Assembly: GCA_052034005.1 (NCBI GenBank) | Contig: JBPOJB010000032.1 | Location: 1 to 64,000, forward strand | Reading direction: 5' to 3' | From: JAAYDI01 sp052034005 | GTDB lineage: Bacteria > Planctomycetota > Planctomycetia > Pirellulales > Pirellulaceae | Length of the DNA stretch: 64,000 bases | Notes under the pieces: generated by a model | Database searches by the model: none | The model's input: the letters and a program-made list of their open reading frames with translations, nothing else | Told to the model about the DNA's origin: nothing | Translations under genes and position numbers: made by a program | Part shown: in pieces, positions 27,184 to 35,508 of the stretch | Layout: the number at the start of each line of letters is the position of its first letter | How positions within the stretch are numbered: the stretch's first letter is position 1

Positions 27184-29866
27184 CTTTCACCCAGACCTGG
27201 GCGCGCGCGGCCGAGGTATTTCGGTTCAGTCGGGCATAGTTCGGGATGGCCAGCAGCGGGCTGCCGTCGGCCCAGGTTCCCCGGATCACGACGACCCCGT
27301 CGAGCAGATCTCCACGCCACTCGGCTTGCAAGTCCGCACCGGGCTCCAGCACTTTGCCCAGTTGCTGATCCACGCTCTCCAGGCTGTAGATCAGCGGCCC
27401 GTAGCGCAACGCCACGCGCCCCCGGGTTGCCGCGATCTGATCGATCCCTTTGACGCGCTGGACCTTCAGCGGCACTTCCAGCTCGATCTTGTCGCCGGCC
27501 CTCCAGGTCCGCTGGATCACCGCATAGCCGTTGACCACGGGCGGGTCCAGCGCCTGGCCGTTCACCGCGCACGCGGTGATGCCGTCCGCGTCAGGTGTGG
27601 ACCGGTAGAGCTCGCTCACGTCATGCTTGGGCACGCGCACCCGGACACACATCTCCACCGGCCTGGCAGGATTCACGATGATCGACACGCGGCCGTTCCA
27701 CGGATAGTCCGTGTCCTGGACCATCTCGACATCCGTCCCGGCCACCCCATCGATCGTGACGGTGGAACCCAGGAACAGGTTCACATAGATCCCGTCCCGA
27801 TCCTTCGCGTACATCCAGGTCGGCAGCGCCAGCAGCGTGCGTGGGATGTTGCCGACGCAGCACGGGCAGACGTGCCAGGGGTAGCGGGGCCTGCTCGCAT
27901 CCAGCGGGTTGTCGTAGTAGAAGTTCTTGCCCGCCAGGTCCAGGGAGCCCAGCAAGGCGTTGTACAGCGTCTGTTCGTACAGATCGACATACTTGGAGTC
28001 GTGCTCCAACAGGTTCAGCCGGTGCTGGAAGAAGATCTCTCCGCAGCTGGAACAGGATTCACAGTACCCGTTGTGGCCGAGCGAATAGTTCGGGCCGAAC
28101 CCTTCCGAGGTCTCGCCGCTGCCCACGCCGCCCGTGACGTAGTACTTGGCGTGGACCAGGTTGTTCCACAACGACATGACGGCGCTCAAGTAATCGATGT
28201 CCCGGGTGGCGATGGCGATGTCGGTCATCGCGGCATAGGAATAGACGGCGCGCACCGCGTGGCCGACTGCCTCGTACTGCTGGGTCACCGGCAGATGGCT
28301 CTGATCGTATTCGCTGCCGTCGCGGCGGTTGTCGAGCAGGAACCTGGCCAGCGCGACATAGCGGTCGCCCTGCCCGGCGCCCTCCACACGGTCGACCAGG
28401 CGGGCGAACCGTACGAGCGCTATCTCCATGGCCTGGTGCCCGTCATACCAGGGTCTCTTGGGCGGCGGCCCGATGTGGTCGTCCCAGCAGTCCGCCAGCC
28501 GCCTGGCTGCGCGATACAGCCGATCGTCCGCGCCGTTGGTCAGCAGGTAATGCGCCACGGCGGCGTCCAGGAAATAGCCGGCCACGTATCCCTCGTGATC
28601 GCCGCGGAAACGCGGTGACCAGTGTTCGTGGCCGTTGAGGGTGAAGGCCGTCTGCAGGTAGCCGTCCGGCTCCTGGGCCGCCAGGATTTTCGGGATCCAG
28701 TCGTCCAAGGCCTCGCGCATCGTCTGCTGCGCCTGCATGATCTCCCGGTCGCCGCGCGGGTCGATCATCAACGCGATCGAAGCGGCTTCGATCGTGTTGT
28801 AGACCCACGCGTTGCAGAACGGATACTGGCGCGACGGCTTCACCGGCTTGCCGGCCAGCTTCGCCGCCGCATCTATGAAGTTCTGGATGCCGCCCTCCGG
28901 GAGGTCCGGATCGGAGATCATGCGAATGCAATGGGGGATCCAGTTGACGATCAGCGCCTTGGCACGCTGGTTCCACAACGGGCTGTCGATCCGGTACGGT
29001 CGGACCTCCAGCGGCTCCAGCGCGGTCGGGGGCGGCAGCTCGGCCACGCGGACAGCCAACTGCGCCGAGCCGGACGCGGGCGGCGTGCCGGCGGTCAGCG
29101 TCAACAGGTACCGGCCGGGCTCGGAGAAGGTCGCTGTTGTCTGGACGGCGGTCGGGTCCGCGAACCGCACGTCACCCGGCCCCGAGGCCTTGCTCCATAA
29201 GGTCGGCGCCTGCGCCCCGCCGCGCAACAACGACTGCACTCGGCCGTTCAAATAGGTCTGGCCGCCCCGCATCACGACGCGATCCACGCCCGCGTCCACA
29301 CGCGGCGGAAAGTCGGGCGAGTTGCCCGAGTCATAGACCTTCCATTCCAGAATGCCGGTCGAGTAGTCGCCCTCGGCATCGATCTCCAGACGCAGCCGGG
29401 TCGTTGTCACTTCGTCGAAGTCCGTGGTGTTGTAGCGATGCTCGGCCACGCCCAGTCCCCGCGCGCCGGCGACCGGGACGAACCGATCGTCCTTCCAATA
29501 CAGCAGCCGGCAGGCCTTGGGGATCCGGACGCCGCGATGATCGTTCCACCAGTAGACATCGATCTTGCACGTGCTGATCGGCTGACTCCACTGCAGCTCC
29601 ACCCACTGAGTACCCTTCTCGGGCCAGTTGCCGTATTGGCCATGCCGCGTGTCGTTCGAATTCTCGGGCTCATAGCCGTCATTGATGGCCGCGAGCGTCT
29701 CATGGCCGGAGACGAACGAAGTGGCGGGCGTGGCTACCACGGCCAGGTTGAGTTCCTGATCCGGCACACGCGCATCCGCGACGGCGCAGAGCCCCGGAGC
29801 CCCACAGCAGACGGCCAGTCCGCACAGCAACCTCTGCAGCCATCGACGAGTTGCGATCGTGGTCAT
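27176..29866 (-). CDS. Secreted GH127 beta-L-arabinofuranosidase-like enzyme with discoidin-like N-terminus
   Basis: An 896-residue exported protein. ATG 29866 has AAAGGAG about 7 nt upstream. Domains: signal peptide; discoidin-like module at about residues 35-190 (TQWVELQWSQPISTCKIDVYW); an Ig/PKD-like domain at about 195-290; then an (alpha/alpha)6 barrel with GH127 motifs. Zn/catalytic residues are readable: E603-S-C605 and the vicinal pair C669-C670 in CPCCVGN. These correspond to HypBA1 Glu338, Cys340, Cys417 (nucleophile) and Cys418. FYYDNPLDASRPR sits between them as in the family. Co-translated with the GH38-like gene. Confidence 0.9.
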   Translation of the reverse strand: MTTIATRRWLQRLLCGLAVCCGAPGLCAVADARVPDQELNLAVVATPATSFVSGHETLAAINDGYEPENSNDTRHGQYGNWPEKGTQWVELQWSQPISTCKIDVYWWNDHRGVRIPKACRLLYWKDDRFVPVAGARGLGVAEHRYNTTDFDEVTTTRLRLEIDAEGDYSTGILEWKVYDSGNSPDFPPRVDAGVDRVVMRGGQTYLNGRVQSLLRGGAQAPTLWSKASGPGDVRFADPTAVQTTATFSEPGRYLLTLTAGTPPASGSAQLAVRVAELPPPTALEPLEVRPYRIDSPLWNQRAKALIVNWIPHCIRMISDPDLPEGGIQNFIDAAAKLAGKPVKPSRQYPFCNAWVYNTIEAASIALMIDPRGDREIMQAQQTMREALDDWIPKILAAQEPDGYLQTAFTLNGHEHWSPRFRGDHEGYVAGYFLDAAVAHYLLTNGADDRLYRAARRLADCWDDHIGPPPKRPWYDGHQAMEIALVRFARLVDRVEGAGQGDRYVALARFLLDNRRDGSEYDQSHLPVTQQYEAVGHAVRAVYSYAAMTDIAIATRDIDYLSAVMSLWNNLVHAKYYVTGGVGSGETSEGFGPNYSLGHNGYCESCSSCGEIFFQHRLNLLEHDSKYVDLYEQTLYNALLGSLDLAGKNFYYDNPLDASRPRYPWHVCPCCVGNIPRTLLALPTWMYAKDRDGIYVNLFLGSTVTIDGVAGTDVEMVQDTDYPWNGRVSIIVNPARPVEMCVRVRVPKHDVSELYRSTPDADGITACAVNGQALDPPVVNGYAVIQRTWRAGDKIELEVPLKVQRVKGIDQIAATRGRVALRYGPLIYSLESVDQQLGKVLEPGADLQAEWRGDLLDGVVVIRGTWADGSPLLAIPNYARLNRNTSAARAQVWVKDE

Positions 29867-30199
29867 TGGTATCTCCTTTCAGTTGTGCAGCTGCCCAATA
29901 CACGTCCAGGTGCGATGCGGGCGGTCGAACCGGCCTGCAATCGCGACCCGGAAGGGTGGCCTCTGCCGCCTGTGGCAGCCGGGCGGCCATGGCGGAACGC
30001 CGCAGGCCCCGGCCACCCCGATTTCTCGCGGTGACAACGCGCGAGCAGCCTGGATATCACAAAGCGCCGGTCCCCGTAGCGACGTGGCGGCCAGAACATA
30101 TTATCATGGCAGGCGATCGGATTCATCCACCGTAGGGTGTCCTCGTGAAGGGGGCGGCCACCGAGCTGACCTGACGAGACGGCGCACGCCGCACAGGAC
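29867..30199. other. Intergenic region between divergent GH127 and CNNM genes
   Basis: This 333-bp divergent space should hold promoters for both genes, but I see no good -35/-10 pair. TATTAT (30099-30104) lacks a matching -35. A GCCGCC...GGCGGC inverted repeat lies at about 29965-29987. No RNA gene or small coding frame is recognisable. Confidence 0.5.
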
Positions 30200-31576
30200 A
30201 TGGACAACTGGGTGCTCAACGCAGTCTATTTGGCGACCGCAGGAGGGATGGTCCTCCTCAACGCGTTCTTCGTGGCCGCCGAGTTCGGTCTGGTCAAGGT
30301 GCGGGAAGGCCAGCTGGAAAGCCTGGTCAAGGAAGGCAAGCCCTTCGCGCGCACGGCCCGCTGGCTGGGTGCCCGGCTGGACACATCGCTGTCCGCCTGC
30401 CAGCTGGGCATTACGATGGCGTCCCTGGGCTTGGGCTGGGTCGGCGAGCCGGCATTTGCCAAGCTGTTGGAGCCGGCCTTCCGGGCGTTGGGCATCACCT
30501 CCACGGCGGCTCTGCACACGTCGTCATTTGTCCTGGCGTTCACGATCATCACGACGTTGCACCTGATCATCGGCGAACAGGCGCCGAAGATCTATGCCAT
30601 CCGGCGGCCCGAGCTCGTGGCCCTCTGGTGCGCCGTGCCGCTGAAGGTCTTCTACGTGCTGTCCTACCCGTTCCTGATGGCCCTGGCCGTGACCACCTCG
30701 CAGATTCTGCGGCTGGTGGGGATCCAAGCGACCGAGGCGATCGCGGTGCCGCACAGCGAAGCGGAGATCCGCGCCCTGGTGCGGCAGGCCCATGTGCATG
30801 GCGAATTGACGCGGGCTGAAGACCGGTTGATCAACGCGATCTTCGAATTCGACGATATGATCTGCCGCCGCGTCATGGTCCCGCGACGGGATGCCGTGTT
30901 CCTGGACGTTCAGCAATCGTTCGCCGAATGCCTCGAGATCATCCATCGCACGAAACACTCCCGCTATCCGCTCTGCGAAGGCTCGCTGGAGCATGTCGTG
31001 GGCATCGTCCACATCAAGGACCTGGTGGGCGTCGATCCGAAGCTGCCGGTCGACTTGCGCAAATTCGCGCGGCCGCTCCACCAGGTGCCGGAAACCATGC
31101 CGATGAGCCAGTTGTTGCGTCACTTCCAGCGGACCCATCAGCTCATGGCGCTGGTCGTCGACGAATACGCTACGATCGTCGGCGTGGTCACGTTGGAGAA
31201 CGTGATGGAACAGATCGTCGGCTCGGTGGAGGACGAGTTCGACACGGAACCGCCCGCCATCACGCCCGATGGCCAGCGGCAGTTCATTGTGCTGGGAAGT
31301 ACTCCGGTCGAGATGGTGAACGAACAGCTCGGACTGCATCTGGAAGCCGAAGATGTCGACACGATCGCCGGTGCGCTGGTGGAACGCGTCGGCCGACTGC
31401 TGCAGAAAGGGGACATCATCGAGCTGCAAGGCGCCCGGGCCGAAGTGATCGAAGTGGAAGGGGCGCGGGCCAAGCGGATCCGCATCATCCTGGATGCGGG
31501 GCAGGAACGGCCGCAGGAAGCGCCCCAAGGCGAGCCGGCGGACGCCGACTGGGAGAGTGATCACCGGCCGGAATAG
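30200..31576 (+). CDS. CNNM/CorC (HlyC/CorC) family ion transporter
   Basis: A 458-residue inner-membrane protein. An N-terminal CNNM (DUF21) domain spans about residues 5-195 with four hydrophobic segments, including NAFFVAAEFGLVKVR and LDTSLSACQLGITMASLGLGW, the two most conserved family segments. A CBS pair at about 210-335 follows (RRVMVPRRDAVFLD, VVGIVHIKDLV, LENVMEQIVGSVEDEFD), then a CorC_HlyC domain at about 350-440. Relatives export or import Mg2+ or other divalent cations, with nucleotide binding at the CBS pair. The SD is short (AGGA close to ATG 30200). A diadenylate-cyclase-like gene follows on the same strand after 228 bp. Confidence 0.93.
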   Translation: MDNWVLNAVYLATAGGMVLLNAFFVAAEFGLVKVREGQLESLVKEGKPFARTARWLGARLDTSLSACQLGITMASLGLGWVGEPAFAKLLEPAFRALGITSTAALHTSSFVLAFTIITTLHLIIGEQAPKIYAIRRPELVALWCAVPLKVFYVLSYPFLMALAVTTSQILRLVGIQATEAIAVPHSEAEIRALVRQAHVHGELTRAEDRLINAIFEFDDMICRRVMVPRRDAVFLDVQQSFAECLEIIHRTKHSRYPLCEGSLEHVVGIVHIKDLVGVDPKLPVDLRKFARPLHQVPETMPMSQLLRHFQRTHQLMALVVDEYATIVGVVTLENVMEQIVGSVEDEFDTEPPAITPDGQRQFIVLGSTPVEMVNEQLGLHLEAEDVDTIAGALVERVGRLLQKGDIIELQGARAEVIEVEGARAKRIRIILDAGQERPQEAPQGEPADADWESDHRPE

Positions 31577-31647
31577 GGAAGTCGGAGCCGGGCTGTGCCG
31601 GCGCGTTCGCGCGGGGTCGCCGGGGTCGTCTGTCGTCTACATTCGCC

Positions 31648-31676
31648 TTGCTTCGTGTTGGACATCTCGGTATCAT
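31648..31676 (+). promoter_or_regulatory. Candidate promoter of the diadenylate-cyclase-like gene
   Basis: TTGCTT (31648-31653) and TATCAT (31671-31676) are 17 bp apart; the -10 is 5/6 to consensus and the -35 is 3/6. It lies after the CNNM stop and gives a leader of about 120 nt containing the REP-like hairpin. Pattern matching only. Confidence 0.3.
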
Positions 31677-31687
31677 CCCGCCCCAGT

Positions 31688-31749
31688 CGTGGGATAGGCT
31701 GCCAGCCTGTCGGGCAGGGAAGACAGGCGAGTATGCGTGCCCCACGTGG
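31688..31749. repeat. Inverted pair of REP-like units forming a long imperfect hairpin
   Basis: The unit at 31688-31712 is the reverse complement (23/25) of the repeats at 6206-6277. A diverged unit at 31722-31749 runs the other way. Outer ends CGTGGG/CCCACG and inner ends CCTGTC/GACAGG are complementary, so the pair can fold into a hairpin. It lies in the leader of the diadenylate-cyclase-like gene. Confidence 0.55.
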
Positions 31750-31804
31750 ACGGGCAGGATGCCGATCTCACGGGGTTGGGGACTCCAACAGGCGGTCGAA
31801 GCGT

Positions 31805-33211
31805 ATGTTGTCCGGTCGACATGGTCACTATCCGTATCACCTGGCCAAGCTGGTCGCCGAGCGGTTGTATGCCAGTCAGCCGCGGAGCGCGCCGACGGAA
31901 AAGGTCCTGCTCAAGCTGTTTGAGACGCTCTATTTCGCGAGCATGAAGACCGACGAGGGTCGGCCTTGCCGATGCACGGTCAACTACGTGGACCCGCAGA
32001 ATCCGATGCGTGACGAGTCGCACCACGTGCGGGAAGGCGGCTGGGTGATCGTGCCGTTCGAGCAGCCGCTTGCGCTGGATGTGCGCACCGTCACGAAGCT
32101 GGCGGAAGCCACGGACCCGACCTCGTCGTCGCTGGCCGTGTTCGCCGACGGCGACGATCTGTTCATCTGGGGCATGGTGGACCAGGAGTTGCGGCACGCC
32201 GACTATGTGGCGCTCGATTCCATCTCCACGCCGCGCCGGCCCGGGATGTTTCAGACGACCATTGTGGGCGTGGCGAACCTGTGCGTCTACAAGGACTTCA
32301 CGCTGTTGGGAGGCCTCGAACAGAACAACCTGGTCCAGGAGTACCACGACGTGATGTGGTCCGGACCGGTCCACGACGTCCTGAAGGTGAACATGCAGGC
32401 CACGCTTCTGGAAGAGGCGGCGATCCCGGTGGGTCGGCTGCCCGGCCCGGACCTGGCGCTGGTGGAGGACGAGCTGTTCGTGCGTTGGCAGAACGCGATC
32501 TGCCGGATCCTGGCGTGCATCCAGCAGTATCGCCACGGCGGCGGCCTGTTGATTGTGCCCAGCTACTTGTCCGCCGACCTGAATGTCAAGTACAACCTGA
32601 CGTACGACCGGTTGCCCAAAGCGGTGGTCGGGCTGACCAAGTACCAGCTGCTGAAGCGCGACACGGCGGAGATCGTGGCGCAGCATTGCCGGATGTCGAG
32701 CGACGTGTTGCCGGTGGAAACGCACGTGGACGCCATGACCTGCGAGGACCGGCTGGACGAGCACAAGTCGGAGACGCTGGGCTGCGTGCGTTTCATTGCG
32801 GCCTTGTCGCGCGTGGACGGCTTCGTGCTGTTGGACAAGAGCCTGGTGGTGCATGGGTTCGGGGTGGAGCTGCGGACCGACTCGGACCTGGTGGACATCT
32901 TCATCGCCGACGACACGCATGCGACGCCGCGGCTGCTGCGGAAGGCATCGCTGAGCCAGTTCGGCACGCGGCACCGCGCGATGATGCGCTATTGCAATGC
33001 GCATGAAGGCGCGCTCGGCTTCATCATCTCGCAGGACGGCGATGTGCGCGCGACCATGAAGGTCGGCAGCCGCCTGGTGCTGTGGGAGAACATCAACGTC
33101 CAGCTGGCCTTCAAGGAAGAGAACCGCGGCGCGCTGATCCGCAACCTCATGCCGATGCTCGGCATCTTCCAGCAATGGGCCGACTCGGTCGCCAGCTGGC
33201 GCACCGTGTAG
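31805..33211 (+). CDS. Diadenylate-cyclase-like protein (DisA_N/DACNV-type domain), 468 residues
   Basis: A soluble 468-residue protein with no signal or membrane segment. The C-terminal half contains a DAC-like core. VDGFVLLDKSLVVHGFGVEL holds Asp338-Gly339, where diadenylate cyclases have DGA. GTRHR (387-391) matches the conserved RHR motif, followed by GALGFIISQDGDVR in place of DALVIVVSEETG. Thus Asp and RHR are kept but DGA reads DGF and the later SEE is SQD. The N-terminal half (residues 1-320) is unassigned; its layout resembles the DACNV sensor-type family described from comparative genomics. Either it makes cyclic di-AMP or it senses nucleotides. ATG 31805 has a poor SD; an in-frame ATG lies at 31733 inside the repeat hairpin. 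Confidence 0.7.
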   Translation: MLSGRHGHYPYHLAKLVAERLYASQPRSAPTEKVLLKLFETLYFASMKTDEGRPCRCTVNYVDPQNPMRDESHHVREGGWVIVPFEQPLALDVRTVTKLAEATDPTSSSLAVFADGDDLFIWGMVDQELRHADYVALDSISTPRRPGMFQTTIVGVANLCVYKDFTLLGGLEQNNLVQEYHDVMWSGPVHDVLKVNMQATLLEEAAIPVGRLPGPDLALVEDELFVRWQNAICRILACIQQYRHGGGLLIVPSYLSADLNVKYNLTYDRLPKAVVGLTKYQLLKRDTAEIVAQHCRMSSDVLPVETHVDAMTCEDRLDEHKSETLGCVRFIAALSRVDGFVLLDKSLVVHGFGVELRTDSDLVDIFIADDTHATPRLLRKASLSQFGTRHRAMMRYCNAHEGALGFIISQDGDVRATMKVGSRLVLWENINVQLAFKEENRGALIRNLMPMLGIFQQWADSVASWRTV

Positions 33212-33286
33212 CGCCGGGCCGCCGGCCTGGACTCGGCAGGCTGGCAGCCCGGCCCCCCAGGGCGTCCGCACGAACTCGCACGCGTC

Positions 33287-34291
33287 TCACCGGTTCTGCT
33301 TGTCGAACGCGCCGTCGAACGCGATCTGGCTGATGTTGAAGTCCAATCGCTTGACGAACTCGCAGGCCTCGCGGGCGCCGTGCAAGCGGTCCATCCCGGC
33401 GTCTTCCCACTCCACGGAGAGCGGGCCCTGGTAGCGGATGTCGTTCAGCGCCCGGATGATCGCCTCGAAGTCCACGCCGCCGCGGCCCAGCGAGCGGAAG
33501 TCCCAGCCGCGGCGATAGTCGCCGAAATTCAGGTGGCTCGCCAGGATCCCGCTGCGGCCGTCGAGCGTCACGATGGCATCCTTCATGTGCACGTGATAGA
33601 TCCGATCGGAGAACGCCCGGATGAACTCCACCGGATTGACCCGCTGCCAGTGCAGATGGCTCGGATCGAAGTTGAACCCGAATTCCGGGCGGCCGTCCAA
33701 CGCCTCGATGGCCCGTTCGGTGGTGTAGATGTCGAAGGCGATCTCGGTCGGGTGGACCTCCAGCGCGAACTTGACGCCGCAGTCGCGGAACACGTCGAGG
33801 ATCGGATTCCAGCGTTCCGCCAGCAGCTCAAAGCCCCGGTCGATCCAGGCGGGCGGGACGGGCGGGAAGGAGTACAGCAGGTGCCAGATGCTCGAGCCGG
33901 TGAAGCCGTTGACCACATCCACACCCAGCCGCTGGGCCGCACGCGCGGAATCCATCATCGCCTGGGCCGCACGCCGGTTCACCCCGGCCGGATCGCCGTC
34001 GCCCCAGATCGTCGCCGGCAAGACCGACTTGTGCCGCTCGTCGATCAGATCCAATACGGCTTGACCTACCAGGTGATTGCTGATGGCGAACACCTGCAGA
34101 TCGTACTTCGCCAGCATCTCCCGCTTCCGCTGGCAGTAGCCGTCCTCCGCCAGCGCCTTGTCGACTTCGAAGTGGTCGCCCCAGCAGGCCAGCTCCAGCC
34201 CGTCGAACCCGAATTCCTTGGCCAGGCGCGCCAGTTCTTCCAATGGCAGATCGGCCCACTGACCAGTGCACAATGTAATCGGACGTGACAT
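33287..34291 (-). CDS. Sugar phosphate isomerase/epimerase (xylose isomerase-like TIM barrel)
   Basis: A 334-residue cytosolic TIM-barrel protein. Start ATG 34291 has AAGGAG about 10 nt upstream. Metal-binding acids and His typical of the AP-endonuclease-2/xylose-isomerase-like family are in place: FALEVHPTE (Glu), FNFDPSHLHW (Asp/His), YHVHMKDA (His) and LSVEWEDAGMD (Glu). Relatives isomerise or epimerise free or phosphorylated sugars or inosose-type compounds; planctomycete genomes have many such copies next to Gfo/Idh enzymes. It is divergent from the UROD-like gene (196 bp) and converges on the DAC-like gene. No Tat signal is seen, so this step is intracellular. Confidence 0.92.
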   Translation of the reverse strand: MSRPITLCTGQWADLPLEELARLAKEFGFDGLELACWGDHFEVDKALAEDGYCQRKREMLAKYDLQVFAISNHLVGQAVLDLIDERHKSVLPATIWGDGDPAGVNRRAAQAMMDSARAAQRLGVDVVNGFTGSSIWHLLYSFPPVPPAWIDRGFELLAERWNPILDVFRDCGVKFALEVHPTEIAFDIYTTERAIEALDGRPEFGFNFDPSHLHWQRVNPVEFIRAFSDRIYHVHMKDAIVTLDGRSGILASHLNFGDYRRGWDFRSLGRGGVDFEAIIRALNDIRYQGPLSVEWEDAGMDRLHGAREACEFVKRLDFNISQIAFDGAFDKQNR

Positions 34292-34409
34292 GATGGTCGG
34301 TCTCCTTGAAGCAGACAGGTGTGGTTTGCGAGCGCCGCATTGCACCGTATTCTGTCCGAAGGCGCGGCCTCTGGGTACTGGTGGTCCGCCACGAATTGCC
34401 CGCCGGGCC

Positions 34410-34442
34410 CCGCCCCGGCCTGCCAGGTTCCAGCCGGGGCGG
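34410..34442. promoter_or_regulatory. Perfect 10-bp GC-rich inverted repeat upstream of the UROD-like gene
   Basis: CCGCCCCGGC (34410-34419) and GCCGGGGCGG (34433-34442) are exact reverse complements around a 13-nt spacer. The element ends 45 bp before ATG 34488, in the divergent space with the isomerase gene. It could be an operator or an RNA leader hairpin. Confidence 0.4.
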
Positions 34443-34487
34443 TAGGATGGTCAGAGGGGCCGGGAAGCACAAGACAGGGAGCCTCAC

Positions 34488-35495
34488 ATGACCTCACGCC
34501 GACAGCTCGTCGAACAGGCTATGCGGTTCGGGCGCCCGGACCGGGTGCCGATCGTCTTCTGGAATCGCGATCAGACCGCAGGCGATCTGCTGCTGTATCA
34601 CCTGTCGCGCGGCGTTCCCGGGGACGGCACGGCCCTGGCCAACGTGTGGGACTGGTCGACCAACGAGTGGGGCTATCGGCTCGAGTCGATGGACGACGGC
34701 ACGATGGGCCACCCGGTGCAGGCGGTCTGGCCGGAACTGCCCGGCGTGGACGAGGTGCGGGTGCCCGAGCTGCGCGAGGCGGAACGGATGCACGCGGTGC
34801 CGGAGTTCCTGGCCCAGTGCGAGGATCGCTACCGGCTGGCCAGCCTGGACTTGAGCGGCTTTACGGTCTACACGTTCCTGCGCGGCTTCGAGAACGCCAT
34901 GCAGGATTTCCTGCTCGCCCCCGAACAGTTCGGACCGCTGATGGATCTGATCATGGATTTCGAGTGCCGGCTCATGACGATGGCCGCCCGCCACGGGTTC
35001 CACGGGATTCATTTCGCGGATGACTGGGCGACTCAATCGGGGATGATCATCTCGCCCGCGATGTGGCGGGCGCTGTTCAAGCCGCGCTACCAGCGGCAGT
35101 TCGATCACGCGCATCGCTTGGGATTGGATGTCTGGTACCACTGCTGCGGCAACCTGACGGACATCGCGGAGGACTTCCATGAAATCGGCGTCGACGTCCT
35201 GAACATCTCGCAGCCGAATGTCGTCGATCTGGACGCCGTCAGCCGCAAGCTGCGCGGTCGCCAGTGCTTCATGATGCCGATCAGCTACCAGACGGTCTCC
35301 ATCCAGGGCACGCCCGACGAGATCCTGGCCGAAGCGCAGCGGATGTACCAGCTGTTGGGGACGCCCGGCGGCGGCTTCATCGGCTACGTGGAGGAGTACG
35401 GCTGCATGGGGATGTCCGCCGCGAACTACCGCGCCTGCGGCGAGGCGTTCCGTCGGCTGGATGTCAGCATGCTGCAGGCGGGCGGGGAGCGTTGA
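34488..35495 (+). CDS. Uroporphyrinogen decarboxylase-family protein (MtaA/CmuA-like)
   Basis: A 335-residue member of the URO-D superfamily. AGGGAG lies about 7 nt before ATG 34488. Recognisable segments are an N-terminal RRQLVEQAMRFGRPDRVPI, the barrel strand FHGIHFADDWATQSGMI, and LDVWYHCCGNLTDIAEDF, where methyltransferase-type members bind a metal through His and Cys. True HemE usually has an N-terminal RQAGRY motif, which is missing here, so heme synthesis is unlikely. Relatives are corrinoid-dependent methyltransferases or enzymes of unknown substrate found beside sugar genes. No corrinoid protein lies in the window. Confidence 0.85.
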   Translation: MTSRRQLVEQAMRFGRPDRVPIVFWNRDQTAGDLLLYHLSRGVPGDGTALANVWDWSTNEWGYRLESMDDGTMGHPVQAVWPELPGVDEVRVPELREAERMHAVPEFLAQCEDRYRLASLDLSGFTVYTFLRGFENAMQDFLLAPEQFGPLMDLIMDFECRLMTMAARHGFHGIHFADDWATQSGMIISPAMWRALFKPRYQRQFDHAHRLGLDVWYHCCGNLTDIAEDFHEIGVDVLNISQPNVVDLDAVSRKLRGRQCFMMPISYQTVSIQGTPDEILAEAQRMYQLLGTPGGGFIGYVEEYGCMGMSAANYRACGEAFRRLDVSMLQAGGER

Positions 35496-35508
35496 CTCGG
35501 CGTCGGGC

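Noticed and set aside
34488..35495. hemE (heme pathway uroporphyrinogen decarboxylase)
   Set aside because: The N-terminal RQAGRY motif of HemE is absent and the WYHCCGN segment fits the methyltransferase-like branch.
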